From positions 1-52,145 of the forward strand of contig CAJQRW010000020.1 in NCBI GenBank assembly GCA_905612415.1: a DNA stretch of 52,145 bases, given 5' to 3'. Origin of the DNA: an uncultured Pelagibacteraceae bacterium (GTDB taxonomy: Bacteria; Pseudomonadota; Alphaproteobacteria; Pelagibacterales; Pelagibacteraceae). The notes beneath the pieces are model-generated. The model saw only the letters and a program-made list of their open reading frames with translations, was not told where the DNA came from and made no database searches. Positions 1 through 10,001 of this stretch are shown here, piece by piece; the first letter of the stretch is position 1; the number at the start of each line of letters is the position of its first letter. The translations under genes and the position numbers were made by a program.

Positions 1-1
1 A

Positions 2-826
2 AATCTTAAAGAAATATATATACCAATGGCATTTTGGATAAATAAACAATATCTCAAAAAAGAAAAAACATTGTTTTTAGGTTTGTCTGCTAGTCAAGGC
101 TCAGGAAAAACAACAGTTGCAAAAATTCTAAAAATTATTTTAAAACATTTCTTTAAAAGAAATGTATGTGTTGTATCTATAGATGATTTTTACAAAACAT
201 CTGCTGATAGAAATAAAATGGCAAAACAAAAACATCCTCTTTTTAAAACAAGAGGAGTTCCTGGAACCCATGATACAAACTTAATAAAATTATTTTTTCA
301 ATCCTTGAAAAGAAAAAAATTTAAAAAGATAAAAGTGCCAAGGTTTGATAAATCAATAGATGATCGCCTTAAAAAAAACAAATGGTATATAATTAATAAA
401 AAACCGCAAATAGTAATATTCGAAGGATGGTGTGTTGGAGCAAAAGCTGGAACTAATGCTTCTTTAAAAAATCCAATAAATAATCTTGAAAAATATGAAG
501 ATAAAAAATTAATATGGAGAAAATTTGTTAATCAAAAACTTAAAAATGAATATCAAAATATTTTTTCTTTCCTTGATTATTATATTTTCATGAAGGTTCC
601 TAATTTTAAAATGGTCCTGAAATGGAGACAATCTCAAGAAGTTAAATTAAAAAAAAGTAACCAGACAAGAAAAAAAATAATGACTTATAAAGAAATAAAA
701 AGATTTGTTATGTTTTATCAAAGAATAACTTTACAAATGGTTAAAGATTTAAGCAAATCTGCAGCCGTAGTTATGCTTTTAAATAATAATCATCAAGTTA
801 AAAAAGTGTTATATAGAGATAAGTAA
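2..826 (+). CDS. P-loop kinase related to D-glycerate 3-kinase, 5' partial
   Basis: A P-loop kinase of the D-glycerate 3-kinase / yeast Tda10 type. A Walker A motif (ASQGSGKTT) lies near the start and is followed by SIDDFYKT, the acidic strand these kinases use for metal and substrate. The ORF track starts at the ATG at 26, but the frame stays open to the window edge and the upstream codons read KEIYIP before MAFWI, resembling the conserved YLPLA.WI segment of the family. The real start is therefore probably outside the window. The stop TAA is separated from the tolC-like ATG by one base, so the two genes are likely cotranscribed. The substrate (glycerate or another small hydroxyl compound) is inferred from family only. 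Confidence 0.75.
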   Translation, partial: NLKEIYIPMAFWINKQYLKKEKTLFLGLSASQGSGKTTVAKILKIILKHFFKRNVCVVSIDDFYKTSADRNKMAKQKHPLFKTRGVPGTHDTNLIKLFFQSLKRKKFKKIKVPRFDKSIDDRLKKNKWYIINKKPQIVIFEGWCVGAKAGTNASLKNPINNLEKYEDKKLIWRKFVNQKLKNEYQNIFSFLDYYIFMKVPNFKMVLKWRQSQEVKLKKSNQTRKKIMTYKEIKRFVMFYQRITLQMVKDLSKSAAVVMLLNNNHQVKKVLYRDK

Positions 827-827
827 T

Positions 828-2114
828 ATGAAATATTTAATTAAAACTGTTTTAATATTATCAATTTTTATAACCCTTAATGAATCAAACGCTAATACTT
901 TAATAGATTCTTTAGGATCTGCTTATTTAAAAAATCCTAAATTGAATGCAGAACGTGCAAATATGAGAGCTTCAATAGAAGAAAAACGAGAATCGATTAG
1001 CGAATTTTTACCAAGTGTTACAATTTCTGGTTATGTTAAAGATCTAGATAATACTGGAACAAATGGAAGTGACTCAAATTTCGAACCTACCGAAAAATCT
1101 ATGACAATTGAACAAAAACTTTTTCAAGGAGGAAGTGGTGTTGCCAATTTTAAGAAAAAAAAATACGGACAAATTCTAGCAGAGTTTTATCTTAAAAAAA
1201 TGGAACAAGAAATTCTGTTGGATGCAGCTAAAGTACATACTGAATTATTGTTAAATATAAAAAAAGTTAATATTAACTTAATGAATATAGATTTACTTGA
1301 AAGACAAGTGGAGACTGACCAAAATAGACTTGAAAAAGGTCAAATAAGTTTAACGGATTTGGCTCAGTCAGAATCGTCATTAGCTGGAGCTCAAGCTCAA
1401 TTAATTGGTGCACAAAATGATCTTGTTACCAGTAAAGCAAATTTTGAAAAAATAATTGGAAAAAAACCATCTAAGAACATCAAAAGTATAAAAAAAATTA
1501 ATCTAAATTTACCTGAAAGCTTAGCCTCATCCTACAAAATATCTAGTTCAGATAACCCTGATTTGAGAATTGCTCTTTTAGAGTTTGAACAAGCTAAATT
1601 AGATGTAAAAATTGCGGGTGCAGAGCTTTCTCCCTCCGCCACTTTGTCTTATAAGATAGCTGAGCAAGATGAAATGAGTTCAACTATAAATAAAAGAACA
1701 CAACAAAGTGTAACTGCTAGCGCATCTTGGCCATTATTTTCTGGAGGTAGCAACATATTTAATCTAAGAAAAACAAAAGAACTTAGAAATCAAAAACAAC
1801 TATTATTTGAAGATAGAAAAAAGGGTACCGAAATAGCAGTTGCCAATGCATGGTCTAGCTATCAATCTTCAAAAAGTGTGCTAGAATCAATTAGGCTACA
1901 AGTAAAAGCTGCCGAAATTGCTAATGAAGGTATAACTCAAGAATACGAGTCTGGCACCGGAAGAACCACTTTAGAAGTTATCCAATCTCGCACAATTTTA
2001 TTAAATTCAAGAATAAATCTAGCTATCTTTGAAAGAAGTTTTCTTATATCTCAATTTGATTTATTAGCAGCAGTAGGTAGACTTACAGCTAACCAGCTAA
2101 ATTTAAAAAAATAG
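828..2114 (+). CDS. tolC: TolC family outer membrane efflux protein
   Basis: Outer-membrane channel subunit of type I secretion and tripartite efflux pumps; trimers form a beta-barrel plus periplasmic alpha-helical tunnel. The 428 aa protein begins with a signal peptide (hydrophobic residues about 5-17, likely cleavage near residue 22). It has the duplicated OEP organisation: two long helical halves with LLERQVETDQNRLEKG in the first and the YESGTGRTTLEVIQ segment in the second, both typical of TolC. Length is close to the family norm. It starts one base after the upstream kinase gene. No membrane-fusion protein or inner-membrane pump gene lies beside it, so its partners must be encoded elsewhere. 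The family call is firm; the cargo is unknown. Confidence 0.88.
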   Translation: MKYLIKTVLILSIFITLNESNANTLIDSLGSAYLKNPKLNAERANMRASIEEKRESISEFLPSVTISGYVKDLDNTGTNGSDSNFEPTEKSMTIEQKLFQGGSGVANFKKKKYGQILAEFYLKKMEQEILLDAAKVHTELLLNIKKVNINLMNIDLLERQVETDQNRLEKGQISLTDLAQSESSLAGAQAQLIGAQNDLVTSKANFEKIIGKKPSKNIKSIKKINLNLPESLASSYKISSSDNPDLRIALLEFEQAKLDVKIAGAELSPSATLSYKIAEQDEMSSTINKRTQQSVTASASWPLFSGGSNIFNLRKTKELRNQKQLLFEDRKKGTEIAVANAWSSYQSSKSVLESIRLQVKAAEIANEGITQEYESGTGRTTLEVIQSRTILLNSRINLAIFERSFLISQFDLLAAVGRLTANQLNLKK

Positions 2115-2175
2115 TCATTGCAGTTTTGTATAAAATTTATTGAGCCTTAAATTATTTATTAACAGTTGATAAAAA

Positions 2176-2204
2176 GAACAAAATGTGTACATTTAAGTTA
2201 TGAT
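2176..2204 (+). promoter_or_regulatory. Candidate recA promoter with imperfect LexA box
   Basis: Upstream of recA there is GAAC-N7-GTAC (2176-2190), one base away from the alphaproteobacterial LexA operator GAAC/GTTC-N7 direct repeat. It is followed by a -10-like TATGAT at 2199-2204, with no clear -35 hexamer. The operator would cover the -35 region, the expected place for repression. Such matches arise by chance in A/T-rich DNA, so this is a tentative call. Confidence 0.35.
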
Positions 2205-2237
2205 TCGTTAACTCAATTTATTAAAAAAAGGTAAAAC

Positions 2238-3353
2238 ATGACAAAAAATAACTTAAAAATAGTAAAGACAGGCAAAAATCAAGAAGCAGAAAACAAAGAA
2301 AAAAATAAAGCTTTAGAAGCATCAATCAGCCAAATAAATGAAAATTTTGGAAAAGGTTCAGTAATGAAGCTTGGACAAAAGGCGGCTATGAATATAGAGG
2401 CTATATCAACTGGATCGCTAAGCTTAGATTTGGCGCTAGGAATTGGCGGGCTTCCAAAAGGAAGAGTTGTAGAAATTTATGGTCCAGAATCTTCTGGAAA
2501 GACAACTTTAGCATTGCAAGTTGTTGCTGAAGCACAAAAAAATGGTGGTATTTGTGCGTTTGTTGATGCAGAACATGCTTTAGACCCAGTCTATGCAAAG
2601 AAATTAGGTGTAAAAACTGAAGAACTTTTAATATCGCAACCAGACACTGGTGAGCAAGCTTTAGAAATTGCAGATACTCTTATTAAATCAGGATCTATTT
2701 CAGTTATAGTAGTTGATTCTGTGGCCGCATTAACGCCGAGAGCTGAATTAGAAGGAGAAATGGGAGATCATCATGTTGGTTTACAATCACGATTAATGAG
2801 TCAAGCTCTTAGAAAATTAACAGGCTCAATAGCAAACACAAACACTATGATGATATTTATCAACCAAATTAGAATGAAAATTGGTGTAATGTTTGGAAAT
2901 CCTGAGACAACATCAGGAGGAAATGCTCTTAAGTTTTATTCTTCAGTTAGATTAGATATTAGAAGAATTGGAGCAATAAAAGATAAAGAACAAATAGTAG
3001 GAAATTCTACAAGGGTAAAAGTTGTCAAAAACAAAGTTTCCCCGCCATTTAAAGTGGTTGAATTTGATCTAATGTATGGAAAAGGCATCAGCAAGGTAGG
3101 TGAATTAATTGACTTAGGTGCTAAAGCTAGCGTTGTTGAAAAAGCAGGCGCTTGGTATGCATACAAAGGTGAAAAAATTGGCCAGGGACGAGAAAATGCT
3201 AAAATTTATTTAGACCAAAATCCTAAAATTGCTGCAGAAATTGAGATGGCAATTAGAACTAAAGCAGGTTTAATTTCTAAAAAAATTGAAGACAACGAAA
3301 AAGTTGAAAAAACCACACCAGAATCAGAAAAACCAGAGTTAGACAAAAAATAA
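2238..3353 (+). CDS. recA: Recombinase RecA
   Basis: RecA catalyses ATP-dependent strand exchange, homologous recombination and LexA co-proteolysis. The 371 aa product has the Walker A GPESSGKT at residues 82-89, the Walker B/L1 region, and the hallmark [17 protein letters not shown] leading into the DNA-binding L2 loop with [14 protein letters not shown]. The N-terminus is about 20 residues longer than in E. coli and lysine-rich; the C-terminal tail is acidic/lysine-rich as usual. An AAGG lies seven bases before the ATG. The gene stands between tolC and alaS, preceded by a 123 bp gap holding a possible LexA site and followed by a strong hairpin, so it is probably transcribed on its own. Confidence 0.98.
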   Translation: MTKNNLKIVKTGKNQEAENKEKNKALEASISQINENFGKGSVMKLGQKAAMNIEAISTGSLSLDLALGIGGLPKGRVVEIYGPESSGKTTLALQVVAEAQKNGGICAFVDAEHALDPVYAKKLGVKTEELLISQPDTGEQALEIADTLIKSGSISVIVVDSVAALTPRAELEGEMGDHHVGLQSRLMSQALRKLTGSIANTNTMMIFINQIRMKIGVMFGNPETTSGGNALKFYSSVRLDIRRIGAIKDKEQIVGNSTRVKVVKNKVSPPFKVVEFDLMYGKGISKVGELIDLGAKASVVEKAGAWYAYKGEKIGQGRENAKIYLDQNPKIAAEIEMAIRTKAGLISKKIEDNEKVEKTTPESEKPELDKK

Positions 3354-3371
3354 TAAAAACTTCGCTCTCTT

Positions 3372-3398
3372 AGAAAGGCGCTTTAAAAGCGCCTTTCT
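3372..3398 (+). terminator. Hairpin after recA, probable terminator
   Basis: A perfect 10-bp inverted repeat AGAAAGGCGC / GCGCCTTTCT is separated by TTTAAAA. It is the most G/C-rich hairpin I see in this A/T-rich window and lies 18 bp after the recA stop. No long T tract follows, but the 3' arm is itself U-rich. It most likely separates recA from alaS transcription and could also stabilise the recA mRNA 3' end. Confidence 0.7.
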
Positions 3399-3441
3399 AC
3401 ACATCTAGACATCAAACTAAAAAACTGTATTTATTAGTTAG

Positions 3442-6117
3442 ATGGCTGATAAAACATTAAAAAGTATTAGAAATTCATTTTTAAACTATTTTTCAAAACA
3501 AGATCATCAAATAATTGAGTCAAGCAATCTAGTTCCTGCCAATGATCCTACGTTGATGTTTACAAATTCAGGTATGGTACAATTTAAAAATGTTTTTACT
3601 GGACTCGAACAAAGGGAATATAAAAAGGCTACAACTTCCCAAAAATGCGTTAGAGCAGGAGGAAAACATAATGATTTAGAAAATGTTGGTTACACACCAA
3701 GACATCACACATTTTTTGAAATGTTAGGAAATTTTTCTTTTGGAGACTACTTTAAAGAACAAGCAATTTATTTTGCATGGGATTTGTTGACTAAAGAGTT
3801 CAAATTACCGAAAGAAAAGTTGTGTGTAACAGTTTATTCACAAGATATTGAATCTTATCAACTATGGAAAAAAATAGCAGGATTAAGCGAAAGTAAAATA
3901 ATTAAAATATCAACAGCAGATAATTTTTGGTCAATGGGAGATATTGGACCTTGCGGTCCTTGCTCTGAAATATTTTATGATCACGGAAGCAAACTTAAAG
4001 GCGGCCCCCCAGGAAGTCCAGAGCAAGATGGTGATAGATTTATAGAAATATGGAATCTTGTATTTATGCAATACGAACAAATCTCTAAAGATAAACGCAT
4101 TAACTTACCAAAACCATCAGTCGATACTGGTATGGGTCTCGAGAGAATGAGTGCAGTATTACAGGGAACACATGATAATTATGAAATAGATCATTTTAAA
4201 AAAATTATAAAAGCTTCATCTGAATTAACTAAGGCACCAATAAACAAAAAAACAATTCCTAGTCACAGAGTAATAGCTGACCATTTAAGAGCAAGCAGCT
4301 TTTTAATATCTGAGGGTGTTCTCCCATCCAATGAAGGAAGGGGGTATGTACTGAGGAGAATTATGAGAAGAGGTATGAGACATGCACATACTTTAGGTAA
4401 TAAAAGTTCAATCTTTTATAAATTATTTGATGTTTTGTTAAATGAGATGTCGCAAACCTACCCAGAGCTAGAGAGAGGAAAAGATTTAATTGTAGAAACT
4501 CTAAAAAATGAAGAACAAAAATTTTCTTCTATGCTTGAACGTGGTATTAAAATTTTAAACGAAAATATAGAAAAAGTTAAAAATAATATTTTTCCTGCAG
4601 ACGTAGCTTTTAAACTTTATGATACTTATGGTTTTCCTTTAGATTTAACATCAGATATTTTGAGATCTAAAAATATTAAAGTTAATGTTGATGAATTTGA
4701 AAAACAAATGGAATCAAGTAAAAATCTTGCTAGAGCTAACTGGAAAGGTTCCGGAGATAAAAATGTTGAAGAAATATGGTTCAAAATAAGGGAAGAATTA
4801 AATCCAACAGAATTTTTGGGATATGAATTTAATAAAGCAGAAGGACAGATACTAAAAATATTAAAAAATAATGTTTTGGTAAATTATGCTAATGAAGGAG
4901 ATGAAATAGAAATTATTACAAACCAAACTCCTTTCTATGCAGAATCTGGTGGACAGGTAGGGGATGAAGGAACTATTTTTACATCAAATTGCAAAATAAA
5001 GATAAAAGATACAAAAAAAAAAATGAGAGATTTACATGTTCATATTGGAATCGTTAAAAAAGGAAATATTAAAGTTTCAGAAAATGTAAATTTAGAAATT
5101 AATATAGAAAAAAGAAATAACGCAAAAGCAAATCATTCAGCTACACATTTACTTCACGCAGCTCTAAGAAGAATTTTGGGAAACCATGTTACACAAAAAG
5201 GCTCACTCGTAAGCCCTGAAAAACTAAGATTTGATTTTAGTCATAATAAACCTATTAAAAAAGATGAACTTAAACAAATACAGCAGTTAGTTAATGAAAT
5301 GATAGCTGGTTCAACTGATGTAAAAACTAGAGTAATGACACCTAAAGAGGCTGTAAATAACGGAGCTCTTGCACTATTTGGTGAAAAATATGGAGATGAA
5401 GTTCGAGTTCTTTCTATGGGTAAAGAATCTGGAAATTTTTTTTCAACTGAATTATGTGGAGGAACTCATGTCAAAAATACCTCTGATATTGGTAAATTTA
5501 AAATAATAAGTCAGTCTGCTATAGCTTCAGGGGTAAGAAGAGTTGAAGCTTTAAGAGAAAAGGAGCTGGAAGCATTTGAAAAAAGTTTAACAATTGATAA
5601 GTCAAACACGAATAAAAATTTAAAAAATCAAATAGATTTATTAAAAAATGAGATTGTAAAACTAAATGCAAAACCTAGTTTTAATACAAATCTTGAACTA
5701 AATGAAAATATAAAGAATCTTGCTAAACAATTGGAATTAATAAAAATTAAAAATATAATTAAAGATAAAGATAAAAACAAAATCAAAGATACTAAGATTA
5801 ATGACTTTACATTGCGATATCAAGTTATTACAGATCTACCGCCAAAAGAGCTTAGAAATGTAGTTGATCAAGGAAAGAAAGATATAAAAGAAGGAATAAT
5901 AATTGCATTTAGTATTTTTGAAAAAAAAATTGGTGTTGCTGTTGGTGTCACACAGGAATTGACACAAAAATTTGATGCAGTATTACTTGTAAAACAAGCA
6001 TCTAAAATATTAGGAGGCTATGGGGGAGGTGGAAGAAAAGATTTTGCTCAAGCTGGTGGACTTTTTAAAGATAAGATTGAAGTAGCTTATCAATTTATAA
6101 TAAAAAATATTAGTTAA
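3442..6117 (+). CDS. alaS: Alanyl-tRNA synthetase
   Basis: Charges tRNA-Ala; class II synthetase with editing domain. At 891 aa it has the full bacterial architecture: the catalytic core with [15 protein letters not shown] and [15 protein letters not shown] near the N-terminus, the editing domain with the zinc motif HSATH (H565) and CGGTH (C672), and a C-terminal C-Ala/DHHA1 domain ending in [16 protein letters not shown]. An 11-adenine run occurs inside the gene (5013-5023). The stop overlaps that of convergent icd by 8 bp. No Shine-Dalgarno is evident before the ATG. AlaS next to recA is a frequent alphaproteobacterial arrangement. Confidence 0.98.
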   Translation: MADKTLKSIRNSFLNYFSKQDHQIIESSNLVPANDPTLMFTNSGMVQFKNVFTGLEQREYKKATTSQKCVRAGGKHNDLENVGYTPRHHTFFEMLGNFSFGDYFKEQAIYFAWDLLTKEFKLPKEKLCVTVYSQDIESYQLWKKIAGLSESKIIKISTADNFWSMGDIGPCGPCSEIFYDHGSKLKGGPPGSPEQDGDRFIEIWNLVFMQYEQISKDKRINLPKPSVDTGMGLERMSAVLQGTHDNYEIDHFKKIIKASSELTKAPINKKTIPSHRVIADHLRASSFLISEGVLPSNEGRGYVLRRIMRRGMRHAHTLGNKSSIFYKLFDVLLNEMSQTYPELERGKDLIVETLKNEEQKFSSMLERGIKILNENIEKVKNNIFPADVAFKLYDTYGFPLDLTSDILRSKNIKVNVDEFEKQMESSKNLARANWKGSGDKNVEEIWFKIREELNPTEFLGYEFNKAEGQILKILKNNVLVNYANEGDEIEIITNQTPFYAESGGQVGDEGTIFTSNCKIKIKDTKKKMRDLHVHIGIVKKGNIKVSENVNLEINIEKRNNAKANHSATHLLHAALRRILGNHVTQKGSLVSPEKLRFDFSHNKPIKKDELKQIQQLVNEMIAGSTDVKTRVMTPKEAVNNGALALFGEKYGDEVRVLSMGKESGNFFSTELCGGTHVKNTSDIGKFKIISQSAIASGVRRVEALREKELEAFEKSLTIDKSNTNKNLKNQIDLLKNEIVKLNAKPSFNTNLELNENIKNLAKQLELIKIKNIIKDKDKNKIKDTKINDFTLRYQVITDLPPKELRNVVDQGKKDIKEGIIIAFSIFEKKIGVAVGVTQELTQKFDAVLLVKQASKILGGYGGGGRKDFAQAGGLFKDKIEVAYQFIIKNIS

Positions 6118-7324
6118 TAACCTTTTTAAAATTTTTATTAATAGATTCAAGGAACATATTCGTAGTTAAATATTTTGTAGAGCTACTAATTAATATAGAT
6201 AAGTCTTTTGTCATTAAACCGCTCTCAACTGTTTGAATGCAAACTTTCTCTAAATTTTTAGCAAAATTAATTAATTTTGTATTATTATCTAATTTACCTC
6301 TGTGTGAAAGACCTCTGGTCCACGCAAATATAGATGCTATAGGATTTGTTGATGTTTCTTCTCCATTTTGATGCATTCTATAATGTCTCGTAACAGTACC
6401 ATGCGCAGCTTCTGATTCGATTGTTTTTCCATCAGGTGTCATAAGCACACTTGTCATCAAGCCTAAAGATCCAAACCCTTGTGCAATTGTATCAGACTGC
6501 ACATCACCGTCATAATTTTTACACGCCCAGACATAATTTCCATTCCATTTTATTGCACAAGCAACCATGTCATCAATAAGTCTATGTTCGTATGTTATAT
6601 TATTTTTTACAAAATCTTTTTTAAATTCATTTTGATAAATTTCTTCAAATAAGTCTTTAAATCTTCCATCGTAATGTTTTAAGATAGTATTTTTGGTAGA
6701 TAAATAAACTGGCCATTTTCTATTTAGTCCAAAGTTCATGCAAGCTCGAGCAAAATCTTTAATTGATTGATCTAAATTATACATTGATAAAGCCACACCT
6801 GAACTAGGAAAGTTAAAAACCTCAAATTTTTTTACTTCTTTACCATCTGTTGAAGTCCATTTCATTTCTAGTTTACCTTTTCCAGGAACTTTAAAATCTG
6901 TAGCTCTATACTGGTCTCCAAACGCATGCCTTCCAATCACGATAGGATTAGTCCAGCTTGGAACCAGTTTTGGAATATTCCTACATAAAATAGGTTCACG
7001 AAATACTGTTCCACCTAAAATATTTCTTATTGTTCCATTGGGAGAACGCCACATTTTTTTTAACTTAAATTCTTTTACACGATTTTCATCAGGTGTTATT
7101 GTTGCACATTTAATTCCTACACCGAATTTTTGAATAGCTTTTGCACAATCAATTGTTATTTCATCGGAACTTTTATTGCGACTTTGTATACCTAAATCGA
7201 AATATTTGATGTTAACGTCTAAATAAGGAAGAATTAATTTTTTCTTTATAAAACTCCATATAATTCGAGTCATTTCATCACCATCTAGCTCAACTATTGG
7301 GTTTTTAACAACAATTTTAGTCAT
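6110..7324 (-). CDS. icd: NADP-dependent isocitrate dehydrogenase
   Basis: Oxidative decarboxylation of isocitrate to 2-oxoglutarate in the TCA cycle, yielding NADPH. The 404 aa protein is the dimeric eukaryote/mitochondrial-like subfamily common in alphaproteobacteria, not the E. coli type. Supporting segments are [12 protein letters not shown] at the N-terminus, [11 protein letters not shown], the substrate loop [21 protein letters not shown], and [10 protein letters not shown] and [21 protein letters not shown] in the C-terminal half. It is convergent with alaS (8-bp overlap of ends) and divergent from psd, with a 71-bp shared upstream region. Confidence 0.97.
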   Translation of the reverse strand: MTKIVVKNPIVELDGDEMTRIIWSFIKKKLILPYLDVNIKYFDLGIQSRNKSSDEITIDCAKAIQKFGVGIKCATITPDENRVKEFKLKKMWRSPNGTIRNILGGTVFREPILCRNIPKLVPSWTNPIVIGRHAFGDQYRATDFKVPGKGKLEMKWTSTDGKEVKKFEVFNFPSSGVALSMYNLDQSIKDFARACMNFGLNRKWPVYLSTKNTILKHYDGRFKDLFEEIYQNEFKKDFVKNNITYEHRLIDDMVACAIKWNGNYVWACKNYDGDVQSDTIAQGFGSLGLMTSVLMTPDGKTIESEAAHGTVTRHYRMHQNGEETSTNPIASIFAWTRGLSHRGKLDNNTKLINFAKNLEKVCIQTVESGLMTKDLSILISSSTKYLTTNMFLESINKNFKKVIN

Positions 7325-7395
7325 TTAATTTAATTATAACAATTGAATTTACTTACTTAATATACATATTAACTAAAATTACAAAGGATATAAAG

Positions 7396-8043
7396 ATGAT
7401 AGATTTTTTACTACCAAAACTGCATAAAGAAGGTTACAGATTTTTAGCTATAGCGGCCGCAATAACATTCATACTTTTACTACTTTCAAATTTTTTAGGA
7501 ATAATAGGTTTAATTTTAACAGTTTGGGTTTATTATTTTTTTAGAGATCCTGAAAGATTTTCAATAAATGATGAAAGCTACTTAACAAGTCCTGCTGACG
7601 GGGTAATTTCACAAATTCTTGAAACAAATGGACCTTCAGAATTAGGTTTAGAAAATAAAAAATTTACTAGAGTTAGTATTTTTATGAATGTATTTAATTG
7701 CCATGTTAATAGAGTTCCAAATTCTGGAAAAGTTTCTCAAGTGTTTTACAAACCTGGCAAATATTTAAATGCATCATTTAACAAAGCAAGTGAAAAAAAT
7801 GAAAGAAATTATGTAAATATTTTAAATTCAGATGGAGGCAATATAATTTTAGTACAAATAGCAGGATTGATTGCAAGAAGAATAGTTTGTGAAGCTAATG
7901 AAAACGACGAAGTTAAACAAGGAAGTCGATTTGGAATTATAAGATTTGGAAGTAGAGTTGATATGTATTTTGAAAAGTATAAATTATTAGTGCAAGTAAA
8001 CCAAAAAACTATAGCTGGCGAAACTCTAATAGCAAAAAAATGA
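7396..8043 (+). CDS. psd: Phosphatidylserine decarboxylase proenzyme
   Basis: Converts phosphatidylserine to phosphatidylethanolamine, the last step of PE synthesis, at the inner membrane. The 215 aa protein is the short alphaproteobacterial/archaeal-type enzyme. A hydrophobic N-terminal hairpin (about residues 17-48) is followed by TSPADG and NVFNCHVNRVP. The C-terminal IIRFGSRVDMYF holds the Gly185-Ser186 self-cleavage site that yields the pyruvoyl cofactor. An AAAGGA sits before the ATG. The stop overlaps the pssA start as ATGA (4 bp), indicating translational coupling with the enzyme that makes its substrate. Confidence 0.96.
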   Translation: MIDFLLPKLHKEGYRFLAIAAAITFILLLLSNFLGIIGLILTVWVYYFFRDPERFSINDESYLTSPADGVISQILETNGPSELGLENKKFTRVSIFMNVFNCHVNRVPNSGKVSQVFYKPGKYLNASFNKASEKNERNYVNILNSDGGNIILVQIAGLIARRIVCEANENDEVKQGSRFGIIRFGSRVDMYFEKYKLLVQVNQKTIAGETLIAKK

Positions 8044-8894
8044 ACGAAGATAAAAAAGAATATAAATTATTAAAAAAAAGTACTCCCGCTTCACTTTTAC
8101 CAAATGCATTAACTATTTTAGGTGTTTGCTTAGGATTAAGTTCTATTAAATTTGCTTTAGATTTAAATTATGAAATGGCAGTTATAGCCATAGGACTGGC
8201 TGCTATTCTTGACACGCTTGATGGAAGAGTTGCACGATTAATTAAAGGAACATCTAAAGTTGGAAAAGAATTAGATTCTCTAACAGACCTGATTAGTTTT
8301 GGCGTAGCACCAAGCTTCATAATGTACTTTTGGACTTTAAATAATCTTGGAAAATTAGGATGGATGTTAATATTAATTTATACTGTTTGTTGTGCTCTTC
8401 GGTTGGCAAGATTTAATTTAACTAATATTAATGAAGATGAAACATGGAAAATTAACTTCTTTGAAGGAGTTCCTTCACCAGCAGCAGCAGGTTTAGTTTT
8501 GTTACCACTTATATTAAGTTTGAGCAATATATCTGAAGTTTTATACTTAAATGAAGTAATTAATATCTTAAATTTAAATAACGTTTTTAACGTAGAAAAT
8601 ACTCAAATTATAAGTTCAATAATTATTTTAACAATTTCTGTCCTAATGGTCAGCAAAACTCCAACATATTCTTTAAAAAGAATTGTAATACCAAGAAGAC
8701 TAGGTGGTTTTTTATTACTTGGAATTGGGACTTATATAAGTATTTTAATTTATTTCACATTTGAAGTTTTGTTTTTAACAGGTCTAACGTATATTTGTTT
8801 AATTCCAGTAAGTTATTTACACCACAATCATTTAAAAAATAAATATTCTAATAAAAGTGATGATACAGAAGAAGACATAGAAGATATACTTTAA
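8040..8894 (+). CDS. pssA: CDP-diacylglycerol-serine O-phosphatidyltransferase
   Basis: Makes phosphatidylserine from CDP-diacylglycerol and serine, feeding Psd encoded just upstream. The 284 aa membrane protein carries the complete CDP-alcohol phosphatidyltransferase signature DG-x2-AR-x8-G-x3-D-x3-D at residues 61-83 (Asp61, Gly75, Asp79, Asp83). It has several hydrophobic segments and an acidic C-terminal tail. It overlaps psd by 4 bp, and rlmE follows 14 bp later. Confidence 0.96.
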   Translation: MNEDKKEYKLLKKSTPASLLPNALTILGVCLGLSSIKFALDLNYEMAVIAIGLAAILDTLDGRVARLIKGTSKVGKELDSLTDLISFGVAPSFIMYFWTLNNLGKLGWMLILIYTVCCALRLARFNLTNINEDETWKINFFEGVPSPAAAGLVLLPLILSLSNISEVLYLNEVINILNLNNVFNVENTQIISSIIILTISVLMVSKTPTYSLKRIVIPRRLGGFLLLGIGTYISILIYFTFEVLFLTGLTYICLIPVSYLHHNHLKNKYSNKSDDTEEDIEDIL

Positions 8895-8908
8895 TATAAA
8901 AAATTAAG

Positions 8909-9529
8909 TTGAAAAAAAATAAAATTTCCAAAAATTGGATAAACAAAAACAAAAAAGATCCATTCATTAAACAATCTAAAATCCAAGGATACAGATCTAG
9001 ATCTGCTTTTAAACTTATAGAAATTAATAATAAATTTAATTTTTTAAAAAATAATTTATCTTTATTAGATTTGGGTGCCTGTCCAGGTGGATGGTCACAA
9101 GTAGCGAGTAAAAAAATTATTAAAGGTAAAATATTATCAGTAGATATCAAGCCAATGGTAAAAATAGATACAGTAGAATTTATAAATGGCGATTTTTGTA
9201 GTGAAAATATTAATAAGAAAATATTTTCTTATTTTAAAAGCAAAATAGATATTGTTTTGTCAGATATGGCTATTAATACAACAGGGAATAAATCACTTGA
9301 TTCGTACAACACTGGCGAATTATGTTTAAAGGCAATGGATTTGGCATTACAAATTTTATCTCATAATGGAGTTTTCCTATCAAAAGTATTTATGGGGTCA
9401 ATATTTGAAGAAATTAACAAGAAGGCAAAGAGTAATTTTAAAAAAATAGTAATATACAAACCTATGGCTAGCAAAAAAGAATCTAAGGAAATATATATCT
9501 ATTGCAAAGGTATTTTAAAAGTACGATAA
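8909..9529 (+). CDS. rlmE: 23S rRNA (uridine-2'-O-)-methyltransferase RlmE (FtsJ)
   Basis: SAM-dependent 2'-O-methylation of U2552 (E. coli numbering) in the 23S rRNA A loop, a late large-subunit assembly step. The 206 aa protein has the SAM loop DLGACPGGWSQ and the catalytic K35-D119-K159 set in RSAFKL, LSDMA and FLSKVF, with a Glu in SKEIY completing the tetrad. The usual DMSPN-type segment reads DMAINTTGN here. The start is TTG at 8909; no ATG is available before the conserved SAF region. It sits in the psd-pssA-rlmE run, 14 bp after pssA and 4 bp before the next gene. Confidence 0.93.
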   Translation: MKKNKISKNWINKNKKDPFIKQSKIQGYRSRSAFKLIEINNKFNFLKNNLSLLDLGACPGGWSQVASKKIIKGKILSVDIKPMVKIDTVEFINGDFCSENINKKIFSYFKSKIDIVLSDMAINTTGNKSLDSYNTGELCLKAMDLALQILSHNGVFLSKVFMGSIFEEINKKAKSNFKKIVIYKPMASKKESKEIYIYCKGILKVR

Positions 9530-9533
9530 GTAA

Positions 9534-10001
9534 ATGATTATTAGTAATATGATGAAAAAAATAGTTATACATTTTATTTTTACTCTCACTTATTTATTTC
9601 CTATAGAAGTTGTATTAGCAAACCAGTCAAATTTTTATAACGATGGAATATCCCTTTTTAAAATTGAACAATATGATAAATCTAAAATATTGTTTGAAAA
9701 AGATATTGTATTTAATCCTAAGAACTCAGGTTCTTATTTATATCTTGCAAAAATTTTTGATCAAAAAGGCAACGATAAAGAACAAGAAATAAACCTGATT
9801 AATGTGTTAACAATTAATCCCAATAACGATGAAGCTATCTTTATGTTAACTATGCTTAAAATTAAGCAATCTGATTATAAGAAATCAAAAGAACTAATTG
9901 ATAGATTTAAAAAAGTTTGCAATTTATTTTGTTCTAAAAATAAAGAAATAGCAGAAAAATTTAAAAAATTATCTCCGGACGATGAGAAAAATAACTATTA
10001 A
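9534..10001 (+). CDS. Small exported TPR protein, function unknown
   Basis: A 155 aa protein with an N-terminal signal peptide (hydrophobic IVIHFIFTLTYLF, predicted processing near VVLANQ) followed by two to three degenerate tetratricopeptide helices: FYNDGISLFKIEQYDKSKILFEKDI, then a repeat with NPKNSGSYLYLAKI, then NPNNDEAIFMLTML. It is therefore probably periplasmic and protein-binding. The start could also be the ATGATG at 9549/9552, giving a more conventional signal peptide. The 3' end overlaps panB by 20 bp, so the two are translationally linked. I cannot name the family beyond TPR. Confidence 0.7.
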   Translation: MIISNMMKKIVIHFIFTLTYLFPIEVVLANQSNFYNDGISLFKIEQYDKSKILFEKDIVFNPKNSGSYLYLAKIFDQKGNDKEQEINLINVLTINPNNDEAIFMLTMLKIKQSDYKKSKELIDRFKKVCNLFCSKNKEIAEKFKKLSPDDEKNNY

